A stretch of DNA of 52,107 nucleotides from Oscillospiraceae bacterium (GTDB lineage Bacteria; Bacillota; Clostridia; Oscillospirales; CAG-272). The position numbers were made by a program, and so were the translations under genes. The notes under the pieces are model-generated. The model searched no databases. It was not told where the DNA came from and saw only the letters and a program-made list of their open reading frames with translations. This document shows, in pieces, positions 49,086 to 52,107 of this stretch. The stretch lies in NCBI GenBank assembly GCA_015064415.1, contig SVSG01000014.1, positions 1-52,107 of the forward strand. The letters run 5' to 3'. Position 1 is the stretch's first letter, and each line of letters starts with the position of its first letter.

Positions 49086-49131
49086 GAGTGAATAGAAAAT
49101 CCGTTCCTGTGTGCGGAGGTTCTGTTCACTC
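49086..49131 (+). other. long hairpin with symmetrical internal loops
   Basis: GAGTGAA/TTCACTC (7 bp), a 2x2 loop, GAA/TTC (3 bp), a 2x2 loop, TCCG/CGGA (4 bp) and a 10-nt apical loop, followed by TTCCTTTTTT. A TATAAT lies just upstream at 49077-49082. A second hairpin CAGCTTC/GAAGCTG spans 49142-49163. It could be a small RNA or terminator, or a single-strand replication or packaging signal of the element. The gap 49042-49304 otherwise has no clear gene. Confidence 0.5.
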
Positions 49132-49246
49132 TTCCTTTTTTCAGCTTCTGTGCCCCGAAGCTGGGACGTGTGCGTTGGCAGAACGCTCGCGTTTTATCTC
49201 CGGCCGCGAGTGAGGGCATTGTACTCATTCCCCCCCTTATAAATAC

Positions 49247-49287
49247 AATGCCGTATAGGTTTGTAGATAAATTTAATGCCGCATAGG
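49247..49287 (+). repeat. 13-bp direct repeats before the first element gene
   Basis: AATGCCGTATAGG (49247-49259) and AATGCCGCATAGG (49275-49287) are spaced 28 bp start to start, just upstream of the ribosome binding site at about 49290. They are candidate regulator sites. Confidence 0.5.
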
Positions 49288-49304
49288 CGAAAGGAGAAAA
49301 AACA

Positions 49305-49535
49305 ATGACGGTAAAATTTTTCAAAAAGACCGGTACCTACAATGACAAGGAGACCGGCAAGGAAAAGCGATTCACGAATTTTTACGTGGAATGCGGAGAC
49401 AAGCTGATTCCGGTGGAACCGGTGTATTTTCCGAATCCTCAGTTTGAAAATCGCGATCCCCAGTACCAGGGTCGCAAGGCAGTTCTGGAAGCTTTTGCAG
49501 AGGAGTTGCCCGCCAAAGAAGGTGCCTCCGCTTGA
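49305..49535 (+). CDS. small protein of the integrated replicon, unknown (possible ssDNA-binding)
   Basis: 76 residues, start after GAAAGGAGAAAAAACA. Charged, strand-rich: VKFFKKTGTYNDKETGKEKRFTNFYVECGDKLIPVEPVYFPN. The small size, basic N-terminal half with alternating aromatic residues, and position before the replication origin would suit a small OB-fold single-strand DNA-binding protein, but I recognise no family and this is a guess. Its stop codon overlaps the next start (TTGA), implying coupled translation. Composition matches the Rep gene more than the host. Confidence 0.65.
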   Translation: MTVKFFKKTGTYNDKETGKEKRFTNFYVECGDKLIPVEPVYFPNPQFENRDPQYQGRKAVLEAFAEELPAKEGASA

Positions 49536-49726
49536 CGCGTTTTGTTTCTTTTTCAACGTCAACCGGGGATTTTGTTGGTTTCAACATTACTGAGTTGGCA
49601 ATGTTTTGTACAACGAAAAAAGGTGTCCGGCTCCTTATGAAAGACGGATCCTATTACGATGTGCAAGAAGACTTTTCCACCGTCCTGAATGCCTTACTTT
49701 CCGCTTCTTCTAACCAAGAAAAATAA
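49532..49726 (+). CDS. small protein of the integrated replicon, unknown
   Basis: 64 residues with a TTG start that overlaps the previous stop by 4 nt. The sequence FVSFSTSTGDFVGFNITELAMFCTTKKGVRLLMKDGSYYDVQEDFSTVLNALL looks like a compact beta-beta-beta-alpha unit, loosely reminiscent of LytTR or FlbD-type small domains. No motif is decisive. It ends just before the iteron region and is probably cotranscribed with its upstream partner. There is no ATG start option that would keep most of the sequence. Confidence 0.55.
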   Translation: MTRFVSFSTSTGDFVGFNITELAMFCTTKKGVRLLMKDGSYYDVQEDFSTVLNALLSASSNQEK

Positions 49727-49739
49727 AATCCTGAAAAAA

Positions 49740-49936
49740 GGTGGAAAAGGTGGAAAACACAGTTCCAAAAACAAGGAAAAGCGGTCAAGTGAAAAACCGC
49801 TGAAAACCTTGGGAAATCTGACAAAAAGGTGCGAAGCACCACGCGGCGCTGGGGGCTTGTCCCAGCGCCGCGGCAAAAGGTGGAAAAACAAGGGAAAAAG
49901 GTGGAAAAATTCCACCTTCGACCGTAGGTTTCCACC
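49740..49936 (+). other. putative rolling-circle replication origin: iterons plus tandem hairpins
   Basis: GGTGGAAAA occurs at 49740-49748, 49749-49757 (head to tail), 49879-49887 and 49900-49908. Inverted TTCCACC copies lie at 49910-49916, forming a palindrome with the fourth copy, and at 49930-49936. Between them are two hairpins: GGTGC-GAA-GCACC (49828-49840) and a perfect 12-bp stem CGCGGCGCTGGG/CCCAGCGCCGCG with loop GGCTTGT (49842-49872). Iterons beside a strong stem-loop immediately upstream of a rep gene are the standard arrangement for HUH Rep origins; the nick site is presumably in the 7-nt loop. Confidence 0.72.
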
Positions 49937-49991
49937 GTTTGACGTGAGCGAGTAACAAAATACATATTGTTTTGAGTTCAGGGGGGTAAAA

Positions 49992-51077
49992 ATGAAGTTA
50001 AAACAGTATGAGGTTGTTTCAAATGTAGAATTTTTTAAAGAACCTATCCGTGACACGTTGAAGCGTTATCGTACGATTAAAAAATGGGCTTTTGTTTTGC
50101 ACGATAAAGATCCGGATGAGACACCTCATTATCACATTTATCTGAATTTTGGAAATTCCGGTGTGGATTCCAAAGTAGTTGCCGGTTGGTTTGGGCTTCA
50201 AGAATCACAAGTTAGTAAGATCTTGGGGCGCAATACGGATATGTTTCAATATCTGACCCATAGTCAACCATCACAAAAACACAAGTATCAATATTCTCCC
50301 TCTGAAGTTGTTGCCAATTTTGATATTGAAAGCGAGATTGAGCAATCCAAAATTTTGGGAGATTTCAAAAAATATTCCTATGCACAACAGCTGGAATACA
50401 TCGATTCATTGCCGGTGTCAGAAAAAACGGTTGCTTTTACCAAGCTTCAAAATCTCTGGAAATTGCATTGTCAATGTATGATGCTGGATCCGGAACGCAA
50501 CGTGGAAGTGGTATTCATCCAAGGCAAGGGTGGAGCCGGCAAAACATATTATGCCAAAAAGTTTTTAAAATCTCTGGGGTACGATTATTGTATTTCCTCT
50601 TCCTCCAATGATCCTTTTCAGGATTATCTTGGACAAAAGGCAATGATCCTTGATGATTTGCGTGATCGCACCTTTGAGTTTGAGGATTTGTTGAAAATTC
50701 TTGATAACAATACGGCAAGCTCGGTACGATCAAGATTTTCAAACAAAGTATTTAACGGGAAAATGATCGTGATCACCTCAACCGTGCCGCTTTCTTACTG
50801 GTATATGCAGTATCGATACAGTGATTTTGATACGTTGAATCAGTTGTATCGCCGCATATCTTGTTATGTGGTGGTGGAGCCGGAAACGGTGAAGGTGTAC
50901 GAAAAGATAGATGATCGCGGCCGCCCGGTCGGGGTGCCGTGGTTGTATAAAAACGAGCTTTCGAAAGCGAAAAAGGAAGAGCGCACCAAAACGGACTTTG
51001 GAGCAGCGTTTGGAAAAATATGCGAGGACGCCGTTCCGGAGTTTCTCGATCAGATGTCTGCAAAAAAGAATACTTGA
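49992..51077 (+). CDS. replication initiator: HUH endonuclease fused to SF3-like helicase (pCRESS/Rep_2 type)
   Basis: 361 residues. The N-terminal nickase has motif 1 FVLHDKD (33-40), the HUH motif HYHIYL (His46, His48) and a catalytic tyrosine in DMFQYLTH (Tyr87), followed by NFDIES, as in pMV158 RepB and related Rep_2 plasmid proteins. The C-terminal part is a P-loop helicase: Walker A GKGGAGKT (178-185), Walker B MILDD (218-222) and sensor-like motif C ITST (261-264). This fusion is the architecture of bacterial pCRESS plasmids and, by descent, of eukaryotic CRESS-DNA viruses. It would nick the upstream origin and unwind it for rolling-circle replication. AT-rich coding contrasts with the host. 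Confidence 0.9.
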   Translation: MKLKQYEVVSNVEFFKEPIRDTLKRYRTIKKWAFVLHDKDPDETPHYHIYLNFGNSGVDSKVVAGWFGLQESQVSKILGRNTDMFQYLTHSQPSQKHKYQYSPSEVVANFDIESEIEQSKILGDFKKYSYAQQLEYIDSLPVSEKTVAFTKLQNLWKLHCQCMMLDPERNVEVVFIQGKGGAGKTYYAKKFLKSLGYDYCISSSSNDPFQDYLGQKAMILDDLRDRTFEFEDLLKILDNNTASSVRSRFSNKVFNGKMIVITSTVPLSYWYMQYRYSDFDTLNQLYRRISCYVVVEPETVKVYEKIDDRGRPVGVPWLYKNELSKAKKEERTKTDFGAAFGKICEDAVPEFLDQMSAKKNT

Positions 51078-51094
51078 TCAAAGGAGAACCGATT

Positions 51095-51130
51095 ATGAGA
51101 TGGCGTTCGCGTGGTCATCCCTGGAGGTGA
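51095..51130 (+). CDS. 11-codon ORF after rep (leader or micro-peptide)
   Basis: ATG after AAAGGAGAACCGATT encodes MRWRSRGHPWR and stops at 51130. The ribosome binding site is as good as those of the flanking genes. Its role is unknown; it may be a real basic micropeptide or a translational leader for the next gene, which starts 49 nt downstream. Confidence 0.4.
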   Translation: MRWRSRGHPWR

Positions 51131-51179
51131 CCGAAAAAATCTGATCCAAAAAACAACATAAAGAAAAGGAGTATTTCAC

Positions 51180-51746
51180 ATGGCAAGAAAATTTCGTTTG
51201 CGCGGGCGCACGCGCACTATTCTGATGGCAATTGCCATCATCCTCGTAACCGTTACGATCGTAGGCGGCATTTCGGTTCTTTCCGGTGCCAACAAAAATT
51301 TCTTCAAGCCGAGCGAATGGGAGCTTCGCACGGTCAATGAAGATAACCTGTATCAGCTCGCCAATTTCAAGGACACCGATGGCGTCATCGAAAGCGGTAA
51401 AGAAGGTATTTCGGTAAAGGTTGTTGATGACAACGTGATCAAGGTAAGCGGTACCGCTGAGACCGCCAAAACCATTGCAATTGGTACAGTTGTTCTTGAG
51501 GCCGGAAAGTCTTATGTGTTCGATAGCTCTTTCGAGGGTACCGGCAAGACGATGTATATGCAGCTGATCAAGGACAGTACCGCGCATAACTGCTACGGTG
51601 AACCGGTTGTATTCTCTGTGACCGAGACCACTACGTTCACCATCAATTTGATCATCGCCGATGAATATGAGATCGGCAACGTATCTCTGAAGCCCGTCAT
51701 TTGCGTTGGCGAAAGCGCAGATGATCTCGTCAGCTTCTACGAATAA
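51180..51746 (+). CDS. membrane-anchored exported protein of the integrated replicon
   Basis: 188 residues, start after AAAAGGAGTATTTCAC. A very basic N-terminus (MARKFRLRGRTRT) precedes one hydrophobic segment (about 14-34), so the rest is probably outside the cell as a type II membrane protein or after cleavage. The exterior part (from about 45) is a strand-rich domain with ISVKVVDDNVIKVSGTAETAKTIAIGTVVLEAGKSYVF and TTTFTINLIIADEYEIGNVSLKPVICVGES, like a small beta-sandwich (carbohydrate- or surface-binding type). In a filamentous-phage-like element it could be a virion or receptor-binding protein; on a plasmid, a surface protein. Undetermined. Confidence 0.72.
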   Translation: MARKFRLRGRTRTILMAIAIILVTVTIVGGISVLSGANKNFFKPSEWELRTVNEDNLYQLANFKDTDGVIESGKEGISVKVVDDNVIKVSGTAETAKTIAIGTVVLEAGKSYVFDSSFEGTGKTMYMQLIKDSTAHNCYGEPVVFSVTETTTFTINLIIADEYEIGNVSLKPVICVGESADDLVSFYE

Positions 51747-51758
51747 AGTAGGCACTTT

Positions 51759-51792
51759 AAGGCCTGTGACCTATCAGGTCACAGGCCTTTTT
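51759..51792 (+). terminator. intrinsic terminator inside the integrated replicon
   Basis: AAGGCCTGTGACCT / AGGTCACAGGCCTT with an ATC loop and TTT. Confidence 0.9.
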
Positions 51793-51809
51793 CTGATAGG
51801 AGTGAATGT

Positions 51810-52107
51810 ATGAAAAAAATATTATTTATTATGCTCGTGATCATGCTCTTGGCGGCGGCTTTGGGTGCTCTCGGTGAGTTTCCCTCGTGGCTGGATGGTT
51901 TGTGGGATATAAATATCAGCGGTGGCGGTAGTTTCCCGGAGCCGCCTGTAGATAATACGTGTAAAGTGTGCGGCAAAGACCCTTGCATCTGCAATTCCGA
52001 GCCGCCTGTAGATAATACGTGTAAAGTGTGCGGCAAAGACCCTTGCATCTGCGATCCCGAGCCGCCTGTAGATAATACGTGTAAAGTGTGCGGCAAAGAC
52101 CCTTGCA
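51810..52107 (+). CDS. secreted Cys-rich repeat protein (truncated by window end)
   Basis: Open from ATG 51810, preceded by TAGGAGTGAATGT, to the window edge with no stop. A signal peptide MKKILFIMLVIMLLAAALGALG is followed by FPSWLDGLWDINISGGGSFP and then 20-residue repeats EPPVDNTCKVCGKDPCICNS, each with four cysteines (C-x2-C-x4-C-x-C). Two full units and most of a third are visible (51939-51998, 51999-52058, 52059 on), nearly identical at the DNA level. The Cys pattern suggests a metal-binding or disulphide-knotted bead separated by Pro-rich linkers. Function unknown; possibly a surface fibre, adsorption or colicin-like protein of the element. Confidence 0.75.
   Translation, partial: MKKILFIMLVIMLLAAALGALGEFPSWLDGLWDINISGGGSFPEPPVDNTCKVCGKDPCICNSEPPVDNTCKVCGKDPCICDPEPPVDNTCKVCGKDPC
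51939..52107 (+). repeat. 60-bp tandem repeats within the Cys-rich gene
   Basis: Units begin GAGCCGCCTGTAGATAATACG and differ only at the end (AATTCC versus GATCCC). The array continues past the window. Confidence 0.95.

Noticed and set aside
49070-49098. dif-like Xer recombination site (AGTTTATAATG...)
   Set aside because: Only about half of a Firmicutes dif arm is matched; not enough to call without the other element boundary.
49248-49286. 12-codon ORF (MPYRFVDKFNAA) before the first element gene
   Set aside because: No ribosome binding site, and it coincides with the direct repeats, so it is more likely a regulatory stretch.

Overview
The window looks like a chromosomal contig of an anaerobic, host- or fibre-associated member of the Firmicutes (Clostridia, perhaps Oscillospirales or Christensenellales). 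Reasons: strong GGAGG-type ribosome binding sites, many TTGACA-17-TATAAT/TACAAT promoters, ribonuclease J, an AbrB-type regulator, a SipL-like SPOCS/LysM spore-coat protein, tandem peptidyl-prolyl isomerases on the outer face of a single membrane, and oxygen-sensitive pyruvate formate-lyase with its activase under a ZTP (pfl-motif) riboswitch. Species cannot be named from the sequence. Most of the window is moderately GC-rich. The last 3 kb, the short gene pair at 46.6-47.2 kb and the lipoprotein pair at 29.2-30.3 kb are visibly more AT-rich.

Layout. 1-3192 (minus): a probable four-gene operon of a type I dehydroquinase-like aldolase, an SDR dehydrogenase, a Gfo/Idh/MocA oxidoreductase and a truncated zinc-type MDR dehydrogenase, divergent from an AraC regulator at 3338. 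4196-7360: ZTP riboswitch, pflB and pflA. 7367-12822: LMW protein tyrosine phosphatase, small membrane protein, glycerate kinase, AraC regulator with a co-directional Gfo/Idh enzyme, and a sialidase-fold protein. 12820-20570: envelope and RNA-turnover genes (membrane protein, CpXC zinc protein, two SurA/PrsA-like foldases, ribonuclease J). 20818-30339: AbrB-type regulator, sugar isomerase-like TIM barrel, lamin-tail surface protein, Ldh_2 dehydrogenase, SipL-like protein, a tandem pair of closely similar unrecognised proteins and a tandem pair of paralogous lipoproteins. 30643-39475: a hexuronate locus, with a GH4 glycosidase divergent from uxaB-uxaA-uxaC, followed by a DUF4838/GH67-like protein and a CapA-like phosphoesterase. 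39786-48808: two CNNM/CorC membrane proteins, an AraC regulator divergent from a serine hydrolase, a D-2-hydroxyacid dehydrogenase, an XRE regulator divergent from a small gene, and a GH109-like oxidoreductase-fold glycosidase. 48914-48989: tRNA-Lys(CUU).

Upstream of the tRNA, from about 49.05 kb to the window end, lies what appears to be an integrated replicon of different character. It has two tiny overlapping ORFs, an iteron-plus-hairpin origin, a rolling-circle Rep fusing an HUH nickase to an SF3-like helicase (the architecture of bacterial pCRESS plasmids and CRESS-DNA viruses), an 11-codon ORF, a membrane-anchored protein, and a secreted Cys-rich protein built from near-identical 60-bp repeats that runs off the window. 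This is the best candidate for an undescribed system. Whether it is a plasmid, a filamentous-phage-like provirus or something else depends on sequence beyond the window.

Metabolically the window suggests a plant-polymer or mucin glycan scavenger: uronic-acid catabolism to 2-keto-3-deoxygluconate, several NAD-dependent sugar-modifying enzymes (GH4, GH109-like, three Gfo/Idh proteins), AraC regulators next to sugar genes, and mixed-acid fermentation through PFL.
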